Below are positions 8,907 through 18,152 of a stretch of 64,000 nucleotides of DNA, piece after piece. The notes under the pieces were generated by a model, which made no database searches, had not been told where the DNA came from, and was given only the letters and a program-made list of their open reading frames with translations. Every line of letters begins with the position of its first letter. Within the stretch, counting starts at the first letter, position 1. The translations under genes and the position numbers were made by a program. This DNA comes from Halotia branconii CENA392 (GTDB lineage: Bacteria; Cyanobacteriota; Cyanobacteriia; Cyanobacteriales; Nostocaceae). Where the stretch lies: contig NZ_CP124543.1 in the NCBI RefSeq assembly GCF_029953635.1, positions 909,455 to 973,454 on the forward strand. Reading direction: 5' to 3'.

Positions 8907-9021
8907 AGGACTTACGCAAGGATTACGATTTTACATCATTACGTTCGCTCTTAGCGTTCCCGCAGGGTACAAAGTGAAGTAATCGCAAAGGCTTATTTTT
9001 TGTCACCAGTGCGTAAGTCCT
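8907..9021. repeat. MITE-like element with AGGACTTACGCA ends, copy 1
   Basis: The segment has perfect 12-base terminal inverted repeats, AGGACTTACGCA (8907-8918) and TGCGTAAGTCCT (9010-9021), and no coding capacity. The same ends bound another non-coding segment at 48352-48492 in this window, so this is a dispersed family. The remaining gap to 9159 shows nothing recognisable. Confidence 0.85.
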
Positions 9022-9159
9022 AATAAACTTAAAAACGGTATGGATTATTATTCAAGAGGATGGAATTTGACTGAGGCAAGTTGCACAGCAAAAGAGCCGA
9101 TATGGTGGTTTTTCATTTAGTTTAAAAAGTTGATTTTATATCTAAATTTTGGAGTTTTA

Positions 9160-9756
9160 TCATTGAATTGATTGACATAAAATACCCAAAATTTTATTCA
9201 ATTCTTTAATATAATAATTATTCAAATCTACAAATAATATAGTATTTTCTAATTTTAAAAATTTCCAAATATCCCCTGTTGTCACTGCCCCATAAATAGT
9301 TTTAATCTCATTACCCTCTTGTTGATTAAAAATTTGTGCTGCTAACATTGCCGCCATGCATTGACCTAATCCACCTTTAAGATTTTCATTCTTAGCCTCG
9401 ACAACAATCAATACAGGTGCATTAATTGTTAACTGTTCCTTTGAGCGACTAATAACAAAATCACAATAACCATTTAATCCCTTCTCGACATCAACATTAA
9501 AATCTGTTCCAGAAAACAAACTAATCTGATAATTTGCTTTACGCCTTACTTCCAACAAAATAGGCGTAATAATCATTTCTGAGCGGGCTTTTTCGGTATT
9601 AATTGCCAAAGCTAATTCTGTGGTTTCTTGTAGAATAGATATTAATTTGTCACTTATTTGTATAGGTTCGATGTTAGCAAATAAATCAATTTCCTCATCA
9701 ATTTGAATATTAAAATCCTTTTTAAACTTAGTCAAGTTAAAGTCACTATAAGCCAT
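9160..9756 (-). CDS. PD-(D/E)XK-like conserved protein (paralogue of 17242-17841)
   Basis: A 198-residue protein with the same start (MAYSDF) and layout as the gene at 17242: LALINxEKARSE-type helix, then CDFVIS with an Asp, then [27 protein letters not shown], then [13 protein letters not shown]. The Asp followed by E-A-K and a helix with Gln fits a PD-(D/E)XK nuclease core. It is AT-rich compared with its paralogue, and the two have diverged strongly, so this is not a recent duplication. No methyltransferase or specificity gene is adjacent. Function unknown; nuclease activity is an inference. Confidence 0.8.
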   Translation of the reverse strand: MAYSDFNLTKFKKDFNIQIDEEIDLFANIEPIQISDKLISILQETTELALAINTEKARSEMIITPILLEVRRKANYQISLFSGTDFNVDVEKGLNGYCDFVISRSKEQLTINAPVLIVVEAKNENLKGGLGQCMAAMLAAQIFNQQEGNEIKTIYGAVTTGDIWKFLKLENTILFVDLNNYYIKELNKILGILCQSIQ

Positions 9757-10041
9757 TGGTATTACCTAACTTTTATTTGCTGTAGACATTGCTATTACTG
9801 ATTTATAATGTGTAAAATTAACTGTGTTTTACACTATTAATACTGTAGCGGCGCTCAATTGTATAAATTATAGATTGCAGGCGATCGCCGCTAAATTCCG
9901 AATTGGTAACTATTGTGCTGCTGATGAAGCTTTTGATATCCTCCAAAAAGAGCCGACTGATTGCATAGACAATTTTCATTCATGAGGCTATCTGGTGCGG
10001 TACAGTACTCTCAAATCAGCATAAAAGGAGCGTGTATACAA

Positions 10042-10614
10042 ATGGTAAAAGGGAGGTTAGAAGCATTCAGCGATGGCGTGATTGCTATCGTTATTACCAT
10101 CATGGTGCTAGAAATGAAAGTACCAGATGAAGCTAATTTAGCCGCGCTACGTCCCATAATTCCAGTATTTCTGAGCTATGTACTGAGTTTTATTTTTCTC
10201 GGTATTTACTGGAACAATCACCATCATTTATTACAAGCAGTTCGACATGTTAATGGCCGTATCCTTTGGGCTAATCTGCATTTACTGTTTTGGTTGTCGC
10301 TAATTCCTTTTGTTACTGGCTGGATGGGCGAAAATAATTTTAGTGCCATGCCAGTTGCCCTTTATGGTACTGTACTGCTGTTTGCTGCGATCGCTTATTT
10401 CATACTGACCCGTGTTTTGATTGATCATCACGGTAAAGATTCGATTTTGGCGACTGCAATTGGTCGAGATTTTAAAGGCAAAATATCGCCAGTGTTCTAT
10501 GCTGTAGCAATTCCCCTTTCATTTGTAAATTCGTGGTTGTCCTGCGTCTTATATATTTTAGTCGCCATTATGTGGCTGATCCCCGATCCTCGCATTGAGA
10601 GAAATATAACTTGA
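10042..10614 (+). CDS. TMEM175-family (DUF1211) ion channel-like membrane protein
   Basis: A 190-residue membrane protein starting MVKGRLEAFSDGVIAIVITIMVLEMKVP. This is the signature of prokaryotic TMEM175 potassium-channel proteins (Phe-Ser-Asp in helix 1). Six hydrophobic segments can be counted, including YVLSFIFLGIYWNNHHHLL and HLLFWLSLIPFVTGWM. I chose the ATG at 10042 because it is preceded by AAAAGGAG and matches the family start; a longer in-frame reading from a TTG at 9961 has no support. It should form a tetrameric channel in the plasma membrane. It is a single gene among unrelated cargo. Confidence 0.88.
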   Translation: MVKGRLEAFSDGVIAIVITIMVLEMKVPDEANLAALRPIIPVFLSYVLSFIFLGIYWNNHHHLLQAVRHVNGRILWANLHLLFWLSLIPFVTGWMGENNFSAMPVALYGTVLLFAAIAYFILTRVLIDHHGKDSILATAIGRDFKGKISPVFYAVAIPLSFVNSWLSCVLYILVAIMWLIPDPRIERNIT

Positions 10615-10796
10615 TAAATTAGGCGATCGCCACTTTTTGCTACATTCGGTATTAACGCTTTAACTCCCTTCGGGAGAGGGAACGGGCAATGGGCAACAGT
10701 TCGTCCGTTTGTTCCCTCTCCCCACCAATGGGTCTGAGTCCCCCACCTATAGGTGGAAAGTCGTATAGGGGGGTAACAGCCCTCCGTCACAGACAG

Positions 10797-10824
10797 TCCC
10801 TGTTCCCTATTCCCTGTTCCCTGT
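10797..10824. repeat. Heptamer tandem repeat (TCCCTGT x4)
   Basis: Four consecutive 7-base units, three TCCCTGT and one TCCCTAT. This is the short tandemly repeated repetitive type typical of heterocystous cyanobacteria. It sits in the 445-base gap 10615-11059, where I see no gene. Confidence 0.85.
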
Positions 10825-11059
10825 TGCCCGTTAATTTGAATCTGCAATCATTGTAAAAATACTGATGATTGATGTATTGGGTTGTGCTATTGTCACAATG
10901 TATTTTCCCACATACACGATGTTCATGCATTTAACTATTGAACGAAAGAATTAATTCTTTTATCAACTTACAACAATAAAACCTCTGTCTAGAGAGCGAT
11001 TTGGCCGATTATTCAAATAAAGTAAAAATAGGATACAAACTTTTGAGATTTTGTATCCT

Positions 11060-11506
11060 ATGAAACTGAATTATTTGACAAAACGGCTCTCTACTGTAGG
11101 ACGTTGGATAGCTACAACTGTATTTTGTGTATCAGCGATCGCTTTTGTTTGGCAAGGTGCGTTTTTCTCTAATACCGCAGCAATGGCTAGTCCTGCTATG
11201 AACTTGATTGCATCCGCAGACATGGGTGATAAAGTTCAAAACAAAGCTAGTGAAGACGCTAGACAAACTAAGAATTTTATCCGAGACACCGCAGATAAAG
11301 TTGAGCAAACTGCAAACAAAAATGCCACTAAAGTTGATCGAGCTACAGATGATGGTAGTTTTTTAGAGCGCAAAGCCAACAGAGATGCGGCTCGAATTGG
11401 TAAAAGAGCAGAAGAAGATGCAGCTCGGACTCAAGAAGCAGTAGACAATACCAAGAATGTCGTTGAAAAAGCTGTTGATAACATCAAAGATGCTTTTAGC
11501 AACTAG
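11060..11506 (+). CDS. Exported LEA-like amphipathic-helix protein
   Basis: A 148-residue protein with a basic N-terminus and hydrophobic segment (ATTVFCVSAIAFVWQGAFF) that looks like a signal peptide, ending near AMASPA. The mature part is one long, highly charged, Ala/Lys/Asp-rich amphipathic stretch with repeats such as DKVEQTANKNATKVD, RKANRDAARIGKRAEEDAAR and DNTKNVVEKAVDNIKDAF. That composition resembles late-embryogenesis-abundant or hydrophilin proteins, which protect membranes or proteins during drying. I placed the start at the ATG at 11060; the TTG at 11051 is in frame but less likely. A desiccation role would suit a terrestrial Nostoc but is inferred. Confidence 0.72.
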   Translation: MKLNYLTKRLSTVGRWIATTVFCVSAIAFVWQGAFFSNTAAMASPAMNLIASADMGDKVQNKASEDARQTKNFIRDTADKVEQTANKNATKVDRATDDGSFLERKANRDAARIGKRAEEDAARTQEAVDNTKNVVEKAVDNIKDAFSN

Positions 11507-11670
11507 AAAATAGATCAGCTGTTTCATAGATTCAGTTGCATATTTAACTGAAAAAGGTGTTTTTCAGCTTACTAATTTTAAAGTCAATATACATTGTTTT
11601 CTCCATTCATTGAAAACTGTGGGAAACTCCAATGTATATTGATTTAATTTTTGTGATTCTACATTTCATA

Positions 11671-12806
11671 TCATGTCCGGATAATCACTTACGATTAAAC
11701 TCCAATCTGAAGCCACCAATGAAAACCAGTTAACCCACGAATTAAATCTTGCTGTTGAAGTAAAGACTGACAGCGATGAAATAAAATATTCTCCAAATCA
11801 TTGAGTGAGTTAAACGATTGATTAGCGATTGGTTCGTCCACCAAAGTCCACAACCTTTCTGCCGGCTGTAACTCAGGTGAGTGAGAAGGCAAAAATGTTA
11901 AATGTAGTCCTTCAGGAATCTGTAAATTTTTACTGGTATGCCAGCCAGCACGGTCAACAGCTAATAAAATGTGTTTATTTTTACCTAATCCAAATTCACG
12001 AGCAAAATCAGCCAAAACCTGATTAAACAATTCTGTGTTCACGTAAGGCAGAATCCACCAATAGCTCTCTCCTGTTTTGGGATGTACAAAAGCATACAAC
12101 CATAACCATTTAAACCGCCAATGGACATCAGCAATTGGTGTTTCTCCTTCAGGTACATACACTCGTCGCAAAATCGGTTTGAGTCCTAAACGATGTTCAT
12201 CTTCACACCACAACTGAACTTCTGCATCTGGATAGATAGTTTGGAGTTGTTTTACTTGTGTCGCTAGTTTTTTTTCCAGGCTTCTTGCTCAAAATGATCG
12301 CTTTTAGTGTGAGACGGGCGAGGTACTCTGAGTCTAAAAGTCATCTGCCGTAATATCTCCCATCCCCTCTGTCGGCTGATCTGATTTCCTGTGACTTCAG
12401 TTAGCCAGTCTGCTACCTTTCGACCGTTCCATAGCCCTCCATCTGGTGCTTTCTCTTGTAATGCCTGCCATAACTGTGCTTGTTGCATATCATCCACTAC
12501 AGGCTGTTTACCTTGGTTTAACTGCCTGCGATCGCCTAAGTATCCCACTCCAAATTCGTTGTATCTTTTTACCAATCCGTATATCCATGTTTTGCTGTAG
12601 CCTGCTATTTCCTCTACTTCTTCCGTTTTTTTACCTTGTGCTACTAACCAAATAATCTGGTACTGACGGCTTTCTATGCCATCTTTAGCTTGACGATAAC
12701 GTTTTTCTAGCTCTTCAATACTTAAATGTTTGGCTACACTAATTCGTTTTGGCATGACTCATCTTTGCGCTCCCTGCTTTTATCGTAAGCGATTATCCGG
12801 ACATGA
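11671..12806 (-). mobile_element. IS630-family insertion sequence
   Basis: Bounded by inverted repeats TCATGTCCGGATAATC... (11671) and ...GATTATCCGGACATGA (12806); they agree over 23 bases with one mismatch. Each end is flanked by TA, the usual target duplication of IS630/Tc1 elements. Length is 1136 bases. It has inserted into the 3' end of the pentapeptide-repeat gene to its right. Confidence 0.93.
11695..12755 (-). CDS. IS630 transposase, two reading frames joined by -1 frameshift
   Basis: The first frame (12755 to 12264) encodes the N-terminal helix-turn-helix region (RQYQIIWLVAQGKK, YSKTWIYGLVKRY). The second (12213 and upstream, to 11695) encodes the DDE catalytic domain with WCEDEHRLGLKP, LLAVDRAGWHTS and LPSHSPELQPAERLW, the D-D-E set. 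At the junction the coding strand reads TGG followed by eight A and then CTAG (12264-12278). Slipping -1 on A-AAA-AAA-C replaces Asn-stop by Lys-Leu-Ala-Thr-Gln and enters the second frame without a gap. This is the programmed-frameshift design known in IS630-type elements, so the transposase is probably intact. Confidence 0.88.
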
Positions 12807-13812
12807 TATCATCAGCTTTTCGATTTAATTCTGGCAATCCTAGCTGTATACTAAATTCCGAAGTATATATAGCACTTTGCCAGTTTTTCGCTTCTTTTAT
12901 CTCTTTCAAAGATAAACCAATTGCTCCCACAAAGTTAGCTTTAGCAAGATTAGCTCCGAAAAATTTAACTTCAGTCAAATTAGCATTTGAGAAGTTCGCT
13001 TCAGTTAAATTGGCTTCAAAAAAGCTGGCGTATGAAAGATTAGTACCCAGCAAATTTGCTCCACGCAGATCAGTTCCTGTCAAACTAGCCCCACGTAGAT
13101 CAGCTCCCGCTAGTTTTGCTTCAGTCAACTTGGCTCCAGCTAGTTTTGCCCCTGTTAACTTGGCTCTATTAAGTTTGGCTCCAGTGAGGTTTGCTCCAGT
13201 AATATCAGCTCCTACAAGATTAGCCTCAGAAAGCTTTGCTCTTGTAAGATTGGCTCTAAATAACTTTGCTTCCTGCAAGTTCGCATCAGACAAATCCGTA
13301 TCGGTAAGATTTGCATCAAAAAGGCTAGCAAATTTTAGATTGATGCCTTGCAGATTTGCTTCAGGCATTACTACGCCATTTAACATTACACCTTCTTGAT
13401 TTAATTCTTCAAGAGCCTTGAAGCGAGCATAACTTGTTGGGACTTTAGCTGCCGCAGCATTATCAATGACTTGCCATGCTTCATAATGCTTTTGTGCTTT
13501 GCGTTCAGGAATTTCTTTAAAGTACAAGATAACTCCTGCAACAAGAGCAATTGAATCAGCATTTTTAAAAATAATTTTCACTACATCGCGAATAGAGCGA
13601 ATATTTGTCTCGTCTTCAACCCAAATAGCAAGCAATGACAAGATTATGACTGAGCCTGTAACAAATAGCCAAGTAGGTATATGTTGGATGTTTGTTCCTA
13701 CTTGATCCCAAAATTTTTTACATATACCTGCCCAAATTTCCTTCTTATATAAAGTTAAAAGGAAAAACTTGATAAATTTTCTAGTAAGTAATTCTTTAAT
13801 TTCACCAAACAA
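12793..13812 (-). CDS. Membrane-anchored pentapeptide-repeat protein, C-terminus clipped by IS630
   Basis: A 339-residue protein. The N-terminal third has two hydrophobic segments (WLFVTGSVIILSLLAIWV and SIALVAGVILYF). From about residue 150 there are some 30 consecutive A(D/N)LxX pentapeptides (ANLTDTDLSDANLQEAKLFRANL...) that fold as a right-handed quadrilateral helix. After the repeats comes a short globular tail. The last residues I-M-S-G and the stop come from the inverted repeat of the adjoining IS630. Removing the IS and one TA would extend the frame by about 17 codons to a TGA near 11610. The repeat domain is intact, so the product may still work. The role is unknown. Confidence 0.85.
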   Translation of the reverse strand: MFGEIKELLTRKFIKFFLLTLYKKEIWAGICKKFWDQVGTNIQHIPTWLFVTGSVIILSLLAIWVEDETNIRSIRDVVKIIFKNADSIALVAGVILYFKEIPERKAQKHYEAWQVIDNAAAAKVPTSYARFKALEELNQEGVMLNGVVMPEANLQGINLKFASLFDANLTDTDLSDANLQEAKLFRANLTRAKLSEANLVGADITGANLTGAKLNRAKLTGAKLAGAKLTEAKLAGADLRGASLTGTDLRGANLLGTNLSYASFFEANLTEANFSNANLTEVKFFGANLAKANFVGAIGLSLKEIKEAKNWQSAIYTSEFSIQLGLPELNRKADDIMSG

Positions 13813-14035
13813 CTTAATTTTACCTCGGTTTCTTCAAAGACGATTTTTTCTGAGTTTCATCTCCTTAACATCTTATTTATTAGTTTGTCTTTAAAATATG
13901 ATAATTCTTAGTATTTAATTGTGGTTAATTTAGCGGTTCTTCTGATCAAAGTGCGATCGCATCGATTTTGTAGAGTGTGTCAATATTAATTATTTTTTGC
14001 TGACCCACCCTACATCTATTTAGCAATTGATTTAA

Positions 14036-15307
14036 TTACTGCACACAGTTAGGATTACTACCAGGAGTAGCATCAGGGTAAAAAGTGCGGACACCGCCAC
14101 TTCTCCTAACAAACACTGCTTTAAAGGTTCTACCTTCATCAGTTACACTCCAATGACAAACAGTGTTAGTAGAACTAGTATTAGGATTGTTCTTGTAAGC
14201 TAAAGCTGCAAGGGAGAGAATTTCTTCAGCACTTAGAGTATATGCATAACCTTTGATAGAAGATTGAGAAGTGCTATTGCCTACTTTCATCACCACACCC
14301 ATTGTATAAACAGTATTGGGAACTACTTCCTCCATAGATGTATTATTATTTAGCCGTCCAGCTAAACCCTTTTCTTCAAGTTCTACATAACGACCAACAA
14401 AATGTAATCCACCTATCGAACCTCCGGCGACTGGTTCTCCGCAGAAAACATGGTCAAAACCATCAACGTTAAACCAGACGTTAGTCAAGTCAACTAAGAA
14501 GTCTGCATTGGAAGTACGCCCCGGAATTAAATATCCTCCCACATATTGTTTGATATTTGCCAAAACGGTAGGATTATTGTTCATCATTGCCTGGAAGTTA
14601 GACGGACTAACAACAGTACCAGGTTGTCCGCAAAGATCAGTTACCGCCCTGTCAAAGTTATTCAAAGTTGGCACAGTGGGAGTAACATCAGCTGGGCTAC
14701 CGTATGCTAATCCAGATACAGGGTTGTTAATATTGTCAAAGAATGGCACAGAACCAGCGGGTAGAGAAGGAGAACCGGAAGAACCATAATCGGTAATCAC
14801 AAAATCATCAATGTTAGTTCTGTTGGAAGTTCCATCAGTTTTGCGGACTTCACAGCGAACGATACCAGAAATATTAGGGGTGAAAGTTGCGGTTTGTAAT
14901 GATTTTGAGCTTGTAGTAATAATTGAACCTATAGGTGTCCATGAAGTACCGCTATTGGTCGAACACCACAATCCCCAAGTTGTACTAGTATCATTACCAT
15001 ACTTAGCGTGTTTAATGGTAACAGTGCCAGCGCCCGTAGTCCGATCAAATTTCATCGTCACTTTGCCGTTGTTGCGGATACGAACAGATTGTGAACCGTT
15101 TTTAACATCGCTTGATAAGTTACCAATTAAAGCATCATTCAAATTCCAAGTACCTGTACTCAAATTAATATCAGCCGCAGCATAAGCACCTTTTTGACCA
15201 GATTCAAATCCTTCAGAAATCGTGGCACTAGTTGCTCGAAAAGTAAAAAAGGAAAGCAGGAAGACAGATCCTCCTGCTATTTTTAAAGGCAAGGTTAATT
15301 TAGGCAT
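14036..15307 (-). CDS. Secreted EndoU-like ribonuclease with N-terminal beta-sandwich
   Basis: A 423-residue protein with a signal peptide (IAGGSVFLLSFFTFRATSA). The next 150 residues form a beta-rich carbohydrate-/nucleic-acid-binding-type sandwich (SEGFESGQKGAYAA...TSNRTNIDDFVITDYG). The C-terminal domain contains GFDHVFCGEP and GGLHFVGRYVELEEKGL, matching the two catalytic His segments of EndoU (XendoU) endoribonucleases (compare GFEHVFVGE and GFHNW...LEEK), and VVMKVG supplies a candidate catalytic Lys. Six Cys in the exported part may form disulfides. Known EndoU enzymes cleave at uridines with Mn2+. A secreted one could act as a toxin or scavenging nuclease; no immunity gene is evident next to it. 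The ATG at 15307 is preferred over a TTG at 15316. Confidence 0.78.
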   Translation of the reverse strand: MPKLTLPLKIAGGSVFLLSFFTFRATSATISEGFESGQKGAYAAADINLSTGTWNLNDALIGNLSSDVKNGSQSVRIRNNGKVTMKFDRTTGAGTVTIKHAKYGNDTSTTWGLWCSTNSGTSWTPIGSIITTSSKSLQTATFTPNISGIVRCEVRKTDGTSNRTNIDDFVITDYGSSGSPSLPAGSVPFFDNINNPVSGLAYGSPADVTPTVPTLNNFDRAVTDLCGQPGTVVSPSNFQAMMNNNPTVLANIKQYVGGYLIPGRTSNADFLVDLTNVWFNVDGFDHVFCGEPVAGGSIGGLHFVGRYVELEEKGLAGRLNNNTSMEEVVPNTVYTMGVVMKVGNSTSQSSIKGYAYTLSAEEILSLAALAYKNNPNTSSTNTVCHWSVTDEGRTFKAVFVRRSGGVRTFYPDATPGSNPNCVQ

Positions 15308-15548
15308 ACAAGTCAAAATTAGATATTTAACTAACCTATTTAATCTAAAGTCGATTGGTTATTTGAGGATTAACTTCTTTTTAAGCTTTTTAAGAATAAA
15401 AAAATAATGTGATTAATTACGCTTCGTTGCAGGCGATCGCATCATAACGTGTTATTTTGTAGTGCGGCGATCGCCTAAGTATTAATTTTGGATTTATTGA
15501 TAGAAAATTCTTAATTCTTACTTGTTTTTTGTTGCAATAATATCGTTC

Positions 15549-16280
15549 TTAAGTGTCAAAGTTGGCATCCATCAATATTGTACCGTCAGTAGATAGCACT
15601 ATATAACGATAATTGCGTGGAGCCACAGCCCAAAATTTTTGTAATTGCTGCACACTGTAACCATTGGGGACATTAATTTCAAAATATCCATGTTCTGGAA
15701 CCCAGGCAATCCATAGACCACTGTTTGCCTGACTGTAGCCCATTTCGTTCCAGAATAAATTGCGGATTGAGCGCTCTCGTGTCTGGCTTATTGGTACACG
15801 CACCTGTCGCCAAGAAGGATTACCAGCATTTCGTAGAGCCTCTTGAGGGAAGTTATTAGGAAGTGATCGCCCAATGCTATTGTAATACCAGCTATAGCGT
15901 GCCTTTTCAGTCAGCATAAAAAAACGCGTACAAGCATCATACACTGCCGAGAGCAAGCGACCATCACTAGCGTAAACACTATGTGGATTGTTACCAAGTT
16001 GCAATAGGTTTAAGACTTCCTGTTTTTGAGAATCACGGAGTTGATCAAAACTGGAAGCTAGAGTAATGCGATCTCCTTGCAAGCTTTTATACACTTGGGC
16101 TTTGCCCCAAGGATAAGTTTTTCTGCGTTGTAATTCTTGCCAACGTTGTTGCATTTGCGGCTGCACTTCTTCAAGTGGAGGAACGGAACCAGGACAGTTA
16201 GCTTGAGCCGGAGATATCACAGCCACAAAGTTTACAGTAGCAGTAATTGGTAATAACCAAAGAAAATTTTGGTATAACAT
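15549..16280 (-). CDS. Exported hypothetical protein
   Basis: A 243-residue protein that I cannot assign. It has a clear signal peptide (LWLLPITATVNFVAVISPAQA, cut probably before NCPGS). The mature part contains PWGKAQVYKSLQGDRITLASSFDQLRDSQKQEVLNLL, which reads like a substrate- or peptidoglycan-facing helical domain, and a C-terminal part with LWIAWVPEHGYFEINVP. Two Cys after the cleavage site could pair. It lies next to the EndoU-like gene in the same orientation, 240 bases upstream of it, so co-expression or an immunity role is possible but unproven. Confidence 0.68.
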   Translation of the reverse strand: MLYQNFLWLLPITATVNFVAVISPAQANCPGSVPPLEEVQPQMQQRWQELQRRKTYPWGKAQVYKSLQGDRITLASSFDQLRDSQKQEVLNLLQLGNNPHSVYASDGRLLSAVYDACTRFFMLTEKARYSWYYNSIGRSLPNNFPQEALRNAGNPSWRQVRVPISQTRERSIRNLFWNEMGYSQANSGLWIAWVPEHGYFEINVPNGYSVQQLQKFWAVAPRNYRYIVLSTDGTILMDANFDT

Positions 16281-16499
16281 GTTACGGTCTATAAAAATAA
16301 TTTTTTAATTCTAGCAGTTTAAATTTATATGCCAATAAGAATGGGCGATCAATTAGTGTATAGCGATCGCATCTCAAAAAATCCCTGAAATGCAGTGCTT
16401 TTATAGAGTTAGGCGATCGCAGTTAAACTTGTTGTACAAAAATCAAGAGAACGCCTTTTTTCGCTATCCTAGAAAAGAAAACCATTGCCAGCTTAAACG

Positions 16500-17081
16500 A
16501 TGGTTGCTTTACCAGATCCCGTCTTAATGAGTGCAGAGGAATATCTAGTTTGGGAACCCACCCAAGAGCAACGCTACGAGTATTGGGATGGCGAAATTGT
16601 GGCGATGAGCGGTGCTACACGCAACCATAATCGGGTTTCCGGAAATTTTTTTAAGCTTTTAGATGATGCTTTAGCAGATCGCTCCTGTGAAGTATACATT
16701 GTAGATGTGAAGGTAGAAGTTGAGCCAGGGCAAAAGTATTTTTATCCAGATGTGGTGGTAACTTGCGACGAGCGCGATCGCGATCCACAATTAATACAAT
16801 TTCCCTGCTTAATTATCGAAGTGTTATCACCTTCAACAGAGGCAGCCGATAGGGGGAAAAAGTTTGCCAAATATCGCCAATTACCAATCTTGCAAGAATA
16901 TGTTTTAGTACAAGTAGCTCAACCGAGTGTAGAAGTCTTTCGGCGCAATGAACAGGGAAAATGGGTGCTATCAGAGTATAATTTGGATGAAATATTGCGA
17001 CTGGAATCGGTGAATGTAGAAATTGCGATCGCTGATTTGTACCGCAAAGTCGAGTTTGAAACCGAAGCCACCGAAAATTGA
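16500..17081 (+). CDS. Uma2-family putative restriction endonuclease
   Basis: A 193-residue Uma2 (DUF820) protein. Seen: SAEEYLVWEPTQEQRYEYWDGEIVAMSG at the N-terminus, YFYPDVVVTCDERD with the metal-binding Asp, CLIIEVLSPSTEAADRGKKF with the core Glu, and the terminal IAIADLYRKVEF. It is the usual family length and looks intact. It differs clearly from the Uma2 gene at 2249, so the two were not duplicated within the element. Function in vivo is not known for the family. Confidence 0.9.
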   Translation: MVALPDPVLMSAEEYLVWEPTQEQRYEYWDGEIVAMSGATRNHNRVSGNFFKLLDDALADRSCEVYIVDVKVEVEPGQKYFYPDVVVTCDERDRDPQLIQFPCLIIEVLSPSTEAADRGKKFAKYRQLPILQEYVLVQVAQPSVEVFRRNEQGKWVLSEYNLDEILRLESVNVEIAIADLYRKVEFETEATEN

Positions 17082-17241
17082 ATAGATGACACACAATTTA
17101 TAAGTATGCAGTAGCTTATTGTTAAGTTGGGACGTAAACATAGCCTATTGTAAACATCGATATGACGGACTACTTTGAGAAAGGAGTAAAATAGAAGCAA
17201 TTCTCTTTTATTGAAAACGTCATATAAAGCAGTGCAAAATT

Positions 17242-17841
17242 ATGGCGTACAGCGACTTTACTCTAGAAAAAGCTGCGACTGTTTTGGGAATCACTACCCA
17301 AGAAGCCGATCTGTTTCCTAAGCTTGTACCTCTTTCTATTCCTTCGTGGTTAAATGAAACTTTAGGAAAGCGAACCCAATTAGCTCTAATTAGTGAAAAG
17401 GCTCGGAGCGAATTTATTATTGTACCGATTTTGCTAGGTTGTCGTGATCTCAGCCAAGATAGGTTGGCAATTTTCTCTGGACAAAGACTAGATGTCGATC
17501 CTGTACAGGGCTTGATTGGAGAATGTGATTTTATTTTAGCAATAGCTCCACCTTTACCACCCTTGCGATCGCCAATTCTCACGGTTGTAGAAGCAAAGAA
17601 AAATGATGTTGAAGCTGGGTTAGGACAGTGCATCGCCCAAATGGTGGCGGCAGATTTATTCAATCGTTCATCTGGACAAGTAGAAATACCCATGTATGGA
17701 TGCGTGACAACAGGAGAAGTATGGCAGTTTCTGCAACTTTCACAAAAAGTGGCTTTGCTCGATAAGCAAAGATATTACTTGGATAACGTCGGAGCGATTT
17801 TGGCAATTGTACAGACAATTGTTCAGAAATTCACCGATTAA
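17242..17841 (+). CDS. PD-(D/E)XK-like conserved protein (paralogue of 9160-9756)
   Basis: A 199-residue protein that begins MAYSDFTLEKAATVLGI and shares its plan with the minus-strand gene at 9160: EKARSEFIIVPILL, GECDFILA with Asp, ILTVVEAKKNDVEAGLGQCIAQMVAA with Glu-Ala-Lys and a Gln-bearing helix, and YGCVTTGEVWQFL. These are the spaced acidic residues and Lys of a PD-(D/E)XK-type nuclease fold. The start is preceded by CAGTGCAAAATT with no good ribosome-binding site. Widespread among filamentous cyanobacteria to my knowledge, without a known job. Confidence 0.82.
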   Translation: MAYSDFTLEKAATVLGITTQEADLFPKLVPLSIPSWLNETLGKRTQLALISEKARSEFIIVPILLGCRDLSQDRLAIFSGQRLDVDPVQGLIGECDFILAIAPPLPPLRSPILTVVEAKKNDVEAGLGQCIAQMVAADLFNRSSGQVEIPMYGCVTTGEVWQFLQLSQKVALLDKQRYYLDNVGAILAIVQTIVQKFTD

Positions 17842-17858
17842 TTTGTATAGTAAATTGT

Positions 17859-17950
17859 AATAATATCCTGGTAGCTCATGACGATTATAAACTGCATAGC
17901 ATCTTTCTAAGTCTAAAACAGCTTGACATCACGGTGCAACGAAGCGATCG
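17859..17950. repeat. Relic of the DUF433 antitoxin 5' end and upstream region, copy A
   Basis: The stretch from AATATCCTGGTAGCTCATGACG to AACAGCTTGACATCACGG is nearly the same as 22655-22735, which covers the first codons (M-S-Y-Q-D-I) and the upstream region of the DUF433 antitoxin. Only the first six codons or so remain here. The gap 17842-18152 otherwise contains HIP1 sites and no gene. Confidence 0.8.
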
Positions 17951-18152
17951 CAAGCTTGTTGTTGAGTGAATGCGTAGGCGTTCGCATAGCGTCTTGTAGA
18001 GAAGCCCATCGTAGACATCGCTACATATAGTCTAAAATTAGCGATCGCAGATGAATTATATGGGCGACAGAATTATTAAAACATCAGGGGTTTTGAGATG
18101 CGTGTTATTTTATTACTCGTAAACGATGGAGAAGGCAATTTTTAAAGCCTGT

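Noticed and set aside
12803..13399. Plus-strand 198-residue frame with regular LASxK repeats
   Set aside because: The periodicity is the antisense image of the pentapeptide repeats; the real gene is on the minus strand.
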